Positions 1-12,228 of a stretch of DNA of 64,000 nucleotides are shown here, one piece after another (positions within the stretch are counted from its first letter, which is position 1; each line of letters opens with the position of its first letter). Location: positions 806,001 to 870,000 of the forward strand of contig JANVFP010000004.1 of the NCBI GenBank assembly GCA_027919835.1, given 5' to 3'. A model generated the notes under the pieces. It had not been told where the DNA came from. It searched no databases and worked only from the letters and a program-made list of their open reading frames with translations. Made by a program: the position numbers and the translations under genes. This stretch comes from Lentinula raphanica (Eukaryota > Basidiomycota > Agaricomycetes > Agaricales > Omphalotaceae).

Positions 1-3000
1 TGAACTGATGGATATACGACGGAAACTCGAAGCGATGGAACCTGGGAGTGAGGAACGCAAAGCTGGTGTGAGAGAGTGGAGGAGGTTGAAACGACTCACG
101 GGCGCAGGCGGTGCAGGAGCGGGAGCAGGAAGTGTCGAAGGTGGTGTTATTAGGGGTTGGGTATGTGTCCATGTTATTCTCTGTCATTCCTCCTTCCGGA
201 ACGTTGCAACAGTCAGTCTAACCTGATGAAATCTCCTTCCTTTACTACGTAGCTCGAATGGTTCACCGCCCTCCCCTGGCCATCCGTCACCCAATCCACT
301 CCTACACTCACACCTTCCAAGTCCAAATCCTCCCTAACCACCTCCGCCTTCCTCGCCTCCGCTCGCGCCCAACTCGACTCGGACCACTACGGTCTGGACA
401 AAGTCAAGAAAAGACTGATAGAGTACCTCGCTGTCGTCAAGCTGAAGGAACTCGCTGAGCTAGCCGAGGAACGGAGGCTGGCTTTGGAGGCACAAAAGCC
501 CGAGGGAAACGAAGTAAACGAATCGTTGGAGGATGAGGACGTCGCGGGAGGCGCGGCAGATGAACGGGAGAAGGAGTTGCAGGTGGTGTTACGACAAACT
601 CAGCCTTCTGTGGAGAATAAACCGGGTAGGATGCGGGATTCGAAGAAATCAAAGGGTGTGAAGGGTCCTATCTTATTGTAAGTAAGGCCCTTTCCTTTCA
701 GTTTCTCAATTTCGCAAGCCGTTTTTGCAATTTTTGCAAGCCGAGGAGGTTTCAGTACTTCAGGCCTTTAAGAGCTCAAATGCTTCTGATTCTAATTCTA
801 ATTCCAATTCCAATTCTAACTATGATAACGCGTTACGTAGGTTCGTCGGTCCCCCAGGCACAGGCAAAACCTCCCTAGGCCAAAGCATCGCACGGGCCCT
901 TGACCGACCATTCCAACGCATTTCGTTGGGTGGGGTACGTGACGAGGCGGAGATCCGGGGGCATAGGCGGACGTATGTCGCTAGTGGACCTGGGTTGATC
1001 GTGCAGGCGCTGAGGAAGGCGGGGAGACCTGATTTTGTTTGTTTGCTGTGCGTTCCCATTGTTTCTCATCATACTCATTATATGAAGAATCACCTTCGCT
1101 CAATCCTCATTCGCTCATCGCAGGGACGAAATTGACAAGATCGGCGCGGGGAATTTTCATGGAGACCCAGGAGCGGCGTTGCTTGAGGTTTTGGATCCTG
1201 AGCAGAATTGTAACTTTAACGTGAGTGTTATGGTTCTCCAAGCATTTGACACATGGTTATTGATGTTTCTTCTTCATTCAGGATCATTACATCAATGTAC
1301 CCATAGACCTGAGTCAAGTGCTCTTCATATGCACCGCGAACACTCTCGAGACCATTTCCGCACCCCTCTTGGACCGATGCGAAGTGGTTGTTCTGCCTGG
1401 TGAGCATAACCCCGATTTCGCTTTACATCGTACATGCTCTGATCCTCGTATTCATACGTTGTTTACAGGCTACACCTACGACGAAAAACTCCACATCGCT
1501 CGACGATTCTTGCTTCCAAAGCAACTGGCGGCTAATGGGCTTACGGAGGACCACGTCAAGTTGACTGAAGAGGCTCTAAAAGCTGTTGCGACACGGTACG
1601 TTCGTTCCTCTACCTCTCTCCCTTTCTTCGTTTTATCACAGAGAAGTACCAATGTACCAATGTACTAATTTACTAATGTAATCCCATCATATAGGTACAC
1701 CCGAGAAGCCGGTGTCCGAACCCTCGAACGATCCATAGGCTCCATCGTCCGGTTCAAAGCCGTCGAATGGGCCGAATGTCTCGACGCCATCGACGGACAC
1801 GAAGACACAAAAATCGTGTTCGACGACTCTTCAGACTCTTCACATCCATCACATACATCTTCCGCGGAACTATCCATCGCCAACCTTGACCATCCATCAA
1901 AATCAAACACAACATCATACAAACCCCTCGTCGAAGAATCCGAGCTCGAAGCCATCCTTGGTATCGCGCGTTGGGAAGATGGGGAGGAGAGTTTGGTCGA
2001 GAGGAATCGGGGGTCTAGACGTGGGGTGGTGTATGGGCTGGTGGTCATGGGTCAGGGAGAGGGTGGGATATTACCTGTTGAGACGATTGTGGTGCCTACT
2101 GGGAATAGTACAAGTGGAAAAGGGACGGGGGGACGGTTGAGGTTGACGGGGAGTTTGGGAGACGTATGTGATCTTTTTGGTTACTCTTGGTTTTGTCCTT
2201 ATCCGTCTAACTTTTTTCTTTCCCCCAGGTCATCAAAGAATCGGGTGAACTAGCGCTAAGCTGGGTCAAAACCCACGCGTACGATCTGGGGATCACGACT
2301 TCCCCGTTCCATGATCCTCTCCAGGGACCGAATCCGATCGATATTCATTTACATCTTCCCGCTGGGGCTCAGAAGAAGGATGGGCCGAGTGCGGGTGTGG
2401 CGATGGTATGTGGTTTCTGTGTTTCTTTTCTTTCTTTCTTTTTGGCAAGCTGGTGACTGGTCTCACAAGTCATTATTTCATTATTTCACTATTTTTACTA
2501 TTTCACGTGGATCCTGATACTGATACTTACTTACTTATTTCTTTGTTCCAGACCTGTGCGTTGGTATCGTTGCTCACGGGTGCATGTGTACCACCGGATG
2601 TTGCAATGACGGGCGAGGTATGAGTCTATGGGACAAGTGGTCGTGTAGCCACTATCACTATCGCTCCCCCTTTCGCTGACGGTTTCGTTTGTTGTTTAGA
2701 TAACTCTTCGAGGACGAGTCACCCCCGTGGGTGGTATCAAGGAAAAAGTGAGGAAGTCGTCTTGAATCCGAGTCAATAAATCTTACTAGTTTCACTCAAC
2801 ATCATCTCGATTCTTAGGTCCTCGGCGCCCACCGCGCCCAAATCCGCAAAGTCATACTTCCCTACGCGAATCGTAAAGACGTCGAACACGACGTTGCGCC
2901 CGAAATCCGAGCCGCGATCGAGTTTGTGTTCGTGCGTGATGTGCAGGAGGCGCTGGAGGCGGCGTTTGGGAAGGGCGTGATTGGGTGGAGGAGTCAGTTG

Positions 3001-3024
3001 GGCATGTTGGAGAGTCGGATGTGA
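1..3024 (+). CDS. Lon protease, peroxisomal type (5' end outside window)
   Basis: ATP-dependent AAA+ serine protease that degrades misfolded matrix proteins. Exons read as <1-160, 253-677, 841-1047, 1124-1220, 1282-1399, 1469-1595, 1695-2163, 2229-2405, 2552-2617, 2700-2747 and 2818-3024, with all phases consistent. Seen: Walker A GPPGTGKT (about 850-873), Walker B LLDEIDKIG across the 1047/1124 junction, the proteolytic Ser in DGPSAGVAM just before 2405, and the Lys of the dyad in [13 protein letters not shown] across 2747/2818. The C-terminus is Ser-Arg-Met, which fits the PTS1 consensus, so I infer the peroxisomal Lon rather than mitochondrial Pim1. The N-terminal substrate-recognition domain lies mostly before the window. 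An acidic low-complexity stretch (about 480-600) precedes the ATPase domain. No breaks seen. Confidence 0.95.
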
Positions 3025-3651
3025 GAGTCGGGGAGGAATTGGGGTTGTGATGTGGTGGTGATAAGATGGTGATGCGATGTGGTGGTAACATGGTTCGCTT
3101 CGAAGTTGTCCTCTGAGTCAGTCGGAGAGGAGGGATTGTTTTCGTTCTCTTCCTTAGATATTTGTCAGAATCATTTCTTTGGTTTTTGTTTCTTGTTTGC
3201 TTGCTATCTGTTATATATGTGTATGTTATGTATAGTATTTTGTATTCCTTTTGCAGAACGAACGATCCAACTTTTGTTTCCATCGGCTCTCGAGTGTGTA
3301 TCATTCGAGTACATATTCCAATAATTCCGAAGGTGAAGGACTTCGTTGATTCTTGAACGGGATCTTTATCTGATCATTATTTCAGTTTTCCAGCCGGTTG
3401 CACATTCGCCAGTGTCAGTCCAAGACCGACTCACCTGGTCTATCTGGTCCCATCCTGTTCTCAATATCATGATCAGTGGCAGGATGATACCTGATGATCA
3501 TGATACTCTTGCCGGCGGTGCCGCTGGGATTCACAGGAGCTGATAGGAATTGTCACGCGTGTAAGTACTTAACCGAAAACCCGAATACATAGTATAAAAA
3601 CCTCATCGCTAAACCGTCGAAGCCTCCCATTCTTGCAGTTTCCCTCCGAGA
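3025..3651. other. Intergenic region with TATA box
   Basis: Holds the 3' flank of the Lon gene and the promoter of the secreted-family copy at 3754. A TATA-like TATAAAAA is at 3593-3600, about 155 nt before that ATG. No gene recognised. Confidence 0.5.
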
Positions 3652-3674
3652 GTTCTTTTGCTGGCCAAAAGAAC
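3652..3674 (+). promoter_or_regulatory. Dyad upstream of secreted-family copy 1
   Basis: Perfect 9-nt arms GTTCTTTTG / CAAAAGAAC around a 5-nt spacer CTGGC, followed by CG. It ends 79 nt before the ATG at 3754 and lies about 55 nt after a TATA box, so it may sit near the transcription start or in the 5' UTR. The same block precedes the copies at 22392 and 44377. Confidence 0.6.
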
Positions 3675-3753
3675 CGTGACTACCCGGCAACTCATTAACA
3701 GTTTTGACTTCCATTATCCAACAGTCAACCACTTGAACACGTCAGCCAACAAA

Positions 3754-4483
3754 ATGCATCAATTGAGCAATCTTCTCTTGACTTCAGTCGCTTTGTGCCC
3801 TATTGTACAGAATGTTGGCGCTGTCCCTAGTACTCCACCCGGTCCAGGATCTGAGGGATTCCCTACTGCATCAAAGGTAGCTGTAAACGAGAGAAGACAT
3901 GCCACTGTCAAGGTGAAGGCCATCCTGCTTGTGGTGCACCTCTTATTCATTGACAGTCTTCAGCATATGGATAGCAAATATGTGATTGCCTTTGGAGATC
4001 CAAGAAGGGCAGAATTTCAAAAAGTTACTGATACCGACAAGGAGTTTTTTGGGTTGTTTTTAGATTTCTTTGGGGAATTGGACAATTCCGGGGGCTTGGA
4101 GCCAAGTCCAAGACATTGGTATGTCCTGAATCCTGTCAGGACTGAGCCTCCAATTGTTACAATGCAATCTTTCAATTTTAATGGAGCCAAGAACAGTAGA
4201 GTCTGTCCCCTACAGATCCCTGTACTGGTAGCCAGGACCTTAGAGATATAGGGACAATCAAGTCAGAAACAAAGAAGCGGAAGTTAAGATTCACTATTCT
4301 AGTATGTGATTCCCAAATGATCTTAGAAAACTCTCATACTGATGACCCCATTTTAACTGTTTTCTTCATTTGCAGTTTGGGAGCTGCATTTATGTCTCTC
4401 AGAAATTCCAGAATGGGCAAAAATGGAGATTCCACAAAGAATCAGACCAGAAATCCATGACCCAATGTGGCAATGACCATTGA
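3754..4483 (+). pseudogene. Secreted two-module CPxxxPC family, copy 1 (decayed)
   Basis: Starts with a clear signal peptide (MHQLSN..., hydrophobic core, probable cleavage near VGA) matching the starts of the copies at 22392 and 44377 (all MH-x-x-S). The first module is almost absent, so the first exon is far shorter than in the siblings. Near 4203-4215 the second module's CPxxxPC loop is lost from frame because one C is missing from a C-run; the following residues (PCTG... to the exon end at 4301) are still readable in the next frame. A donor GTATGT at 4302 and acceptor before 4376 match the sibling gene structure, and a short last exon ends at 4483. A sequencing error in the C-run is possible. 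Function unknown. Confidence 0.6.
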
Positions 4484-4745
4484 GGCATTAGGAGATCATT
4501 GCACCATACATTGTGCAGAGCAGGAAGTAGTTGGACACTACATCATCAATTTGCCTTCAGTGAATTTGTATGAACTACTTACTGTACCCATCCCTTGAAT
4601 GTTATGCATCTCCTCTCAGGTAGATGATTCTCAGTATTTAGATCAAATTGTACCCTTGAATTCCATGTCCCAGGGAATTGAAGTGCATGACAATATCACA
4701 TGCCTTACTGTACCATTTTGAGCACTTCGGCAGTCACAGGCCACA

Positions 4746-5008
4746 AGCAGGCTCCTCAAATCAGCCCTCGCTACAGTGAGAAAGAGTTGAGGTCACATGG
4801 GTAAAGGGCTCTTGTTTCTCTCTGTAGGAGGGCTGGCACAACTTACCCGGCCCGCCAATTCACTGCGCAGTTTTTCGAGTATCCAGGCAGCATGGGAACT
4901 GGCGGGCCAGGTAAGTTGTGCCAGCCCTCCTACAGAGAGAGAAATGAAAAATACCATGTGACCTCAAATTCTTTCTCGACTGTAGCGAGGGCTGGTTTGA
5001 GGAGCCTG
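4746..5008. repeat. Foldback repeat, 263 bp
   Basis: Near-complete inverted repeat: left arm 4746-4859 and right arm 4897-5008, about 37-nt loop. Both arms carry the blocks TTACCYGGCCCGCCA, TCCTACAGAGAGA, GTCACATGG and CTGTAGCGAGGGCTG (one orientation each). No ORF; MITE-like. Target duplication not resolved. Confidence 0.75.
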
Positions 5009-5697
5009 GGCCACAAGGCCAAGAATTATGCCAAAATATCACAGGGGTCACTTGGTCTGGAGGACTGCTGTCAAAAAAATTTTCCACTGGGAGAACCATG
5101 GTGCCGGCTCTCAGACTACTGCATCAGACCTCTGCCGAAACTTTGTGGCAGAGTCACAGCCAAATATGAGTCCTGCCAATATAAAAATTTTGGCAGGTAT
5201 GTTACAGGTTACCCGGGACCCCCCTGCTGAAGTGATCAAAATGGTACAGTATTAGATGAATGATCAAAGAGCAAATTTGATTCATTGCTTTAGTTTTGTT
5301 GAATGAGTTTTTTGTACAATGCCATATCATAGAGAATTGTATGAGAAGACTCAATTGAGTGCTAGACAGTGCTATCCAGCACCATAGAATGCTGGGAGTG
5401 TTGTGACACAAAAACCAGGTTTTGCCAATGTAGGTGAACTGCACCATAGCTTGCTATTATACAGATTGAACTGAGTGATACTGTACCTGTGTTGGCAAGG
5501 TTAAATGCCAGGCATTCAGGTCATGGACTGGTAATCTGGGATGGTCAAGGTTGCAAAAATTCAACCTGACCTTTGGCTCTTTAGTGATGTTTGTCTTCTG
5601 AACAGGTCCATGGGCCCATCAAACCTGGCAAGTTCCAGATGGGTCCAGACCATCATTAGCCATGATTCCAAAAATGTCCCCATCATTGACTTATCCA

Positions 5698-6266
5698 TTT
5701 TGTGACCAAATGCTCATCACCAACAGGACCCCCGATATTGCCTCAAGAAGCTCCGATCCAGAAAAAGTAAAATTCAGCGCATTTTTGGGCCTTTTTGGGG
5801 TCCAAATTTGGCGAACTTCGTTGGACCTATACCAACATGGCTCAAATTCAGCGGAAAATAGCATGAGACCTAAAATTAGCACCAAGCGCGCTTAAATTTG
5901 TACTGCTCAATGGACCATCAAAACTGAACTTGAACGCGAAGTGTAAGGAGTCCTCTGTGTCGCAGGCAGAGAATAATTGCAAAGCTCTACATATCTTGTA
6001 TTTTCCTTCATACATGAAGTTGCTGAACCACTTACCCTGGAGCTCCACCATCTTGGAGTAAAAAATTCGGCAGAATTTGAAAGCATCAGACTTCGGCTAC
6101 CCACTGCAAAATTCGGCAGTTTTGGCATCAGACAAATGGTCCAAAATGGGTCAAAATTCGGCAAAATTGCACCATACATTGGCCCAGAAATTCTCAAAAT
6201 TCGGCGGTTCTGGATCAGAGCGCCTAGTGGTAATATCGGGGGTCCTTCACCAACTAGTCACAAAAA
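5698..6266. mobile_element. MITE-like inverted-repeat element, about 569 bp
   Basis: Ends carry inverted copies of TTTGTGAC, then ACCAAC/GTTGGT, then GACCCCCGATATT (left about 5727-5739, right about 6227-6243), then GATCCAGAA. The interior has repeated AAATTCGGCA-type words. No protein recognised. Boundaries approximate. Confidence 0.5.
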
Positions 6267-6462
6267 GTATCATGTCCTTAGCCCTTGCTGAAGCCTGACT
6301 TGGCCATCCAACACTGTACTATACAAAGACAAGAATTTAAGAGACACATAAATAACATAAGCCTTGTATACATATTACTGCATGTCCAAGAGGACTGTTA
6401 TTCTGAACATAGAAAGTAAATGAGATGATTATAAACAGATTTTGTTTAACTTTTTGATCTTC

Positions 6463-8686
6463 TCAAACTTTGTTATCTATATGATGTTGGAGAATTTCCT
6501 CTACTTCTGGAAACCTTGCTTTGAACTGGTAGTTGTAAAGTGGGACAGTACTTGATTAATAAATAAGAAGTTAGTATAGAGCAATATAATTCAACAGTCA
6601 GCTCGCACTTCAAAAGATCTTGATTGATACTGTGAGATTCTGTCTTGACAGCAGCAGTAGCATTCTCTAGAGCTTCAATATATAGTGCCCATAGAATAGT
6701 GGACATGCTAATGAACAATCCCTGGTTTGTGACATGCCGTCCAAGACATTCCCTGAAAATATATGTAAACTTTCACTCAGTAAGGATATTTCTGTCAAAT
6801 GCTTGCCTTCTGCCAAAACCAAAAGTGGAGTGACCATCATCATTCTCATATTGAGGGAGAAGAGCAAACCCAGTCCCATCTTTGGATTGTTGGAGATATC
6901 GCTCAGGTTTGACTTGGTCAACATCAGGACCATAAATATCCTCATCATGATTCATTGACCTATGACAATGGAATTATTTTTGGTAACAGTGTGATGAGAA
7001 GCTAAATATTACTAACCATATGTTTGCCAAGATAGTTGTTCCTTTAGGAATAAGATAGCCTTCATACCAATCATCCTAATAGCAGACAGTATAATTCTGT
7101 TAGCATTCGATCTAATTGATAAAAACTAAAGTAATCAGCTTACCTCCAATGTAGCATGTGGTACTCCAAGTGGTGTTGCAGGCTGCCATCTCAAAATCTG
7201 TAGAATGTAACAAAATCTTTTTGAGTACCAGTCCTCAAGTGAACTCCGAAGTCAGTAAACAAACCTCTTTGACAAGTGCCCTCAAATATGGAAGGTGTTC
7301 CATGTCATTGAAATTTGGATTTCTGGACCTCCCCACCACTCGATCAAGCTCTTCTTGTGCCCGTTGCTGGACATCAGGGTAGAGGGTCATAGCATAGAGG
7401 AAATACAACATAGTTATGCTAGTCTGATCATGGTACCATTAGAATCAGTCAAAGAGGAATTGTTACAAATGACAAACAGTTTCAAGAGAAGCAGCACTAG
7501 AGTATGAGTCAAAATTTGCCACCCATAGATTTTTACTAAAGGTAAAATTTGACCTACGAGATAGTGCCAGTTAACCATGCCTTCTCATATTCAGTAAAGT
7601 CGCTTGCCATTTCATTCTCTGCTAGACTGACACAAAGATTGGGCTGCATTTGATTTGCTTTCACCTGTCATACAGATCATGGTATTTTCATACATTTTCT
7701 ATTGAGCTTGAGATACTCACTGTAGTATTATAATAATATGTGAAGACTTCTGATGCATTTTCAAAACCTGTTTTGGCATCTTGTTTCCATTTTGATATTG
7801 CTGAAGGCAAATAGTTCAAAAATAGAAGATATTCAACAAGATGAGATCCTGGACACATTGCGATTGTGAAAGGATGGACAGTATGGATAAGGGTTTGAAG
7901 TGGATCTGTGAGCAGGTTTGACTGTGTTGATTCAACCTTTGCTAAAGACGCTTGTTCCAGCAGTTGTTTGCCATAGACAACTGCTATTGTAGATGATGCA
8001 GATCTAAGGATATATTGACATCAATCTTGCAATAAAGAAAGTGGCTGCAATTACCTGTTGATCTTCACAGACAATGGTGACAACTGATCAGTCAATAACT
8101 TGTGTGTAACAGTAATTGCTTCATCAGTTTGAATAGGGAGATATTGTGCAATAGCACGAGCATTGAGAACAGCATGTCCAACACGGCGCATTCGTTGCCA
8201 TCTATTACAAAGTGAGACAAAGAGTTAGCACTGACTCACTTGGCATTTGGAAAATATCTGCATACTGTTTTCCATATTTTGTAAATGGCAGACAGGTAGA
8301 TTGGCCTAGAATATCTGCCACAACACTAGCTGGCCGATCTGAATAGTTGGCTGATCGTCTCCCCAGAAGCTCTAAGGCTGTAGCCCGAGTGTTGAGGACT
8401 ACAAAGTTCTGTCCAGCAAGACTTAAAGACATGATTGGGCCTATAGTTGCAAAGGAATCATTATGCAAATGTTATCAAGATGTGCTCAGAGCATATACAT
8501 ACCATACTGAGTTCTCATTTTATCAAAGAGAATCCATAGTTTTGGTGTTGATGTAAGCTGTAAAATGTTCCCCAAGATGGGCAGCCCTTTGGGACCAGGA
8601 GGAAGGTTCTTGCTGATCTGGATGTGGTGACGCACTAGCCAGAATATAAGGATGAAAGCTAGTACAACACCTAGAGGTGTGATCAT
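6463..8686 (-). CDS. Cytochrome P450 monooxygenase (12 exons)
   Basis: Membrane-anchored heme monooxygenase. Exons in transcript order: 8686-8503, 8440-8266, 8201-8055, 8003-7721, 7664-7558, 7496-7478 (19 nt), 7423-7265, 7197-7144, 7075-7017, 6959-6807, 6752-6609 and 6550-6463. They sum to 1572 nt, 523 aa, usual P450 length, no internal stop. Seen: N-terminal anchor (VVLAFILIFWLV), hinge PPGPKGLPILGN, C-helix WQRMRR, I-helix motif ASLETTS carried by the 19-nt exon, EEL and LRW, PERY, and heme loop FGFGRR-ECLGRHV with the Cys ligand. The intron splitting the heme loop (6753-6806) has a GC-AG border (GCAAGC donor). The Gly of the I-helix A-G-x-D/E-T-T motif is replaced by Ser. Substrate unknown. 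Confidence 0.88.
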
Positions 8687-9434
8687 GATTGCAGTGGAAT
8701 GGCAGAAGTTGTAGTGGGGTAATGTTTGGAAGGTTACTGCTCAGTGCTCACCTATAAATACATAAAACTATATGTGAGTTTTCCATTGCGCAGAATGGTA
8801 CAACTGACATGTGTGTCACCCGGATTGGATGCAATTGTACTGTGAGGACAGATAATGATAGTCTGAATTTAATTCAATCCAACATCCAACTTTGAAGTGT
8901 AACATCAAGTAAAATTGAAGGGACCCCGGGGTGGCATAATCTGCCCAACATATAGTGTTTAAGTGAAGCCCCACTGGCAATGTGCTTACTACAGAGCGCA
9001 GCAGCCTCAGTCATCCAAAACTATTTTGTGAACATCGAACGTTGCTGAACCCACATGAGTCAGTAGAGTTTCTGTTGAATTTGGTAGCATCAAATCTAAT
9101 GTTCAAAAGTTCTTTATTGAGGGCACATTCTTGAGCCCGCAGCATTTGGATTGGACTGATAGTACTTGATACTAAAGCGGTGGCATTTGGAATGAGTGAG
9201 CACTGTTATACAGATGAATTGAGATAAGGTCATATAATACTCCATAACGTAGACTCTGCTAGCAAAAGGTGGTACTTATCATTGAGTCACCAGCTATAGT
9301 GAACAAACTCAAGTTGACATGAATTCCAACCGCTAACTACCTCATTCCGGTACATACTAGCAATAGGCTTCAATGTGGTATCCAACTTAGTCTACATCAT
9401 TCATGTCAGTCAGATGATGCTTGAGCAGAGATTC
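8687..9434. other. Intergenic, nothing recognised
   Basis: Upstream flank of the P450 gene. No ORF with coding character, no RNA gene and no clear repeat seen. Confidence 0.4.
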
Positions 9435-9444
9435 AGTTGGGAAT

Positions 9445-10022
9445 AGCCTCGCTAGCCAATCTGATAGTTCAACGAAGAGTAAACGCGTTCGTTGAATAAC
9501 AGCCTGGTGGTAAGGAACTGTGGGACCCTCATGCTCGGAATTTTCAAAGTCCGCTTTCAGATAAGATAAGATATATAAATCTCTGACCTCTGTAGCAAGC
9601 TGTAGCCTCTCTCTGAGCAATGAGCACATCTTCTGAGCCTCATAAAAGAGCCGGGAGCATGGTACTGCTCTTAAACTGTTATTTCTCATTAGTGTTCATT
9701 CCTGAGAAGATGTAAAAGCTCGTGTAAGTCAACTTTGCACAGTGCAGAAGGCCTCCAAGAGAAAAACACATTATGAGTCAATGATTTCTCTTGTAGATAG
9801 AAGGTCATGTAAATTGAAGCTATCTGAATCACAAAAATGCTCTAATCGACACTCGAATGACGACGGAGTTGATTCTCAGCAGCTCTCAGCGGACGAAAAA
9901 TGCCTGCTTTGACATTTCACGTGGCTATATCGATGACTAATGGGCTCGGAATCCGTCCGGCAGCCCTTCGGACTTTGAAAATTCCGAGCATGGGGGTCCC
10001 TGTGTTCCTTACTAGCAGTCTA
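9445..10022. mobile_element. MITE, copy 1, with 10-bp target duplication
   Basis: 578 bp flanked by perfect direct repeats AGTTGGGAAT (9435-9444 and 10023-10032). Subterminal inverted repeats: AAGGAAC..GGGACCC..CATGCTCGG and AATTTTCAAAGT on the left (about 9512-9553), inverted on the right (about 9965-10012). Just inside the left end is a hairpin with arms TTCAACGAA / TTCGTTGAA around 9467-9496. Same architecture as 11287-11881. A 10-bp TSD fits the Mutator (MULE) range of 9-11 bp. No transposase, so non-autonomous. Confidence 0.8.
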
Positions 10023-10032
10023 AGTTGGGAAT

Positions 10033-11276
10033 GTTATCTCCAGTCTGTGGCATCTGAATGTTTCAACATTTTAACCTTCAAGTGAGCTTTCCTCCCCTTT
10101 AACCAAGCAATTCAGCTCGTGAAACATATACCCCAGATCATAGGAGCCATCCCTCATCCTCTTGATTGATCATCTCCCATAGCAGTATCATATGATGTTA
10201 TCATTTGCAAAAGACTGAAGTACTGAAGTTCAGTCATTCAGTCTGTGTATATCATAACTCCAGAGCAACTTGAAGACCCGTGCAACTTCTGTTGAATTCA
10301 AGGCACTGGCAGTTAGTCTCATTGAACCCCTCAGCGACGAGGACGGCGTCTTGTCAAGAAATACTTGCCACATTTAGATTCCTAACCTTGTCTGATGAGT
10401 CTATCACACAAAACAACTTGCACTGTTAGTTCTCAACAGCCTGGTAAATGACTTTATTATGGTTAAGAGGTATAAGATTCTGCATTCAAAGGGAGACTAG
10501 ATCATGATTCATACAGTATACCTAGTGATAATGCTGAATCAGTATCAGGTTCAATGTTGAAGGTGAAAGAAGTTAGGACCCGTCCACAGTCTCGAGTTTT
10601 GAACGATAGACACCAGCATCATTCGACTCGTTTGTGTCCCATTTTGATAATCAATTCCAATTCCACTTGACCCTAGTAAGGCTCCATGGTCACTGGTGTC
10701 GAAAGTAGACTCGATCCGACGTCTACACACTGGCCCGGAGTCCATACATGCTTTGCACCTTCAATACTTATACATATGGAGGATATCTTCATCCACCTCA
10801 ACGAATCCACTCCCCGCGCCGGGATCCTAAAGGCGTTTCATAGGCATCTCATAGGCGACTGGATGAGAATTCAGCGTCTGCCTTGCAAGGTGAAATGCTT
10901 GGTTGACGGCGAACGCATTTCCATCCGTTTTTACTTGACGCCTATCCTACCTCTCGAAGCGAACCCGGCACGAAACTACGGGTATCCCATATAGGAATCG
11001 ACGCTGTATTTGACGGTCATATCATCCCGGGCCCAAAGGTCCAAACCGCTGTCCAGTACGACCTACTACGACCGATGAACCTCTCAAACTTGAATTTGGG
11101 GGTATAGAGCACAGGCGCTGATCATCTGTCTTCAAAGCCAAGAAACACGTCGGGATTCCGGTGACGGACGAGGATACCTGGCTTGGACAAGGGTGAGCCC
11201 TTCATAGTTCATGATGTGAGTTTTGCAAGCGAGAACAAGAATCCTGCACTGCGCGTGAGGAGACCTCAGCTGAGCC
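10033..11276. other. Intergenic, no gene assigned
   Basis: Contains one 102-codon ORF (10686-10994, +) with no recognisable domain and no conserved splice context. I do not call it a gene. Confidence 0.4.
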
Positions 11277-11286
11277 AATTGAATAC

Positions 11287-11881
11287 TAGCCTGGCTAGCC
11301 GTCTGTAGTACACGAAAAAAAGAGTAAACTCGTTCGTGTATACAGCCTGGTATTAAGGGTTTGAGGGACCTTCATGGGTCATTAAGGTTCATGATCCGGC
11401 GGTGCCGTTGAATAGCTGATTATATAATGTATATGTTAGAGATAACAGGAATGGTTGAATAGATAAGATTGGAAGTAGTACATCCTCACCAAGAGTCAAA
11501 GGCAATGGACTGCAAACGTTTTTCAGTGTCGGATGATGAAGAAGCTCGCCTGGACACTTCTCAGCATGTCTGCCACCTCCCTAAAGATGGATCTTGGCCA
11601 TGACACCATTTCTGTATACTCCTGTTCACGGTATCACCCTTTTACAGTGAAAATACCGCAACTCATTCCACATAGGATCATCTAGAGTAGAGAGCTCTCT
11701 AGGCGGCTCGCTGGTATGAGTATTCTCAAGCCTCAGGCAGCCTCAAGCATGTAATCGTCGACGCGAGACTCCGCGTCGCCATACTAAAGGAACAGTTCCC
11801 ACGCCGGGATGCCATCGGCAGGGCGATCGGAGCTCGAACCTTATAACCCATGAGGGTCCCTCAAACCCTTAATACCAGGCT
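11287..11881. mobile_element. MITE, copy 2, with 10-bp target duplication
   Basis: 595 bp flanked by perfect direct repeats AATTGAATAC (11277-11286 and 11882-11891). Ends begin TAGCCTGG / AGCCTGG. A near-perfect inverted repeat of about 35 bp (AGCCTGGTATTAAGGGTTTG then AGGGACC, CATGGGT) runs 11346-11380 and inverted 11847-11881. A hairpin with arms TACACGAA / TTCGTGTA lies at about 11309-11340, in the same place as the hairpin of copy 1. Same family as 9445-10022 but internally diverged. Confidence 0.82.
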
Positions 11882-12228
11882 AATTGAATACACAGTTGTT
11901 GTGCTGTATCGCATTTCACAAATCAAACAAGTGGCTACGAAGACTTAGTGTTCAGTACTCAGTGTTGGATAAACACTGAAGTAAGGCGACCGCTCTACAG
12001 ACAGATGGAAGTAAAGCTCCGAATGTAACATACAAGATGGACATTAAAGCGGCAAATCGTATAGCAAAGTAAGTCTGGACTCTGTACTGTTGCGAATCTC
12101 AACAAGCTCGACAAGAGCCACTAGACAAAAAGGGGGAGGAGAGTAAGCTGTGCAGTCGTGCGATAGAGGTTATAGGAATCAAATGGTCCCATTCAAAAAA
12201 AATCAAAGAGTACTAGAGAATAGAGATA

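Noticed and set aside
9387..9689. 100-codon minus-strand ORF
   Set aside because: Lies mostly inside the MITE at 9445-10022 and crosses its border and TSD; no conserved features.
10686..10994. 102-codon plus-strand ORF
   Set aside because: Protein-like in part but no domain, no splice context and no homologue known to me; left as intergenic.
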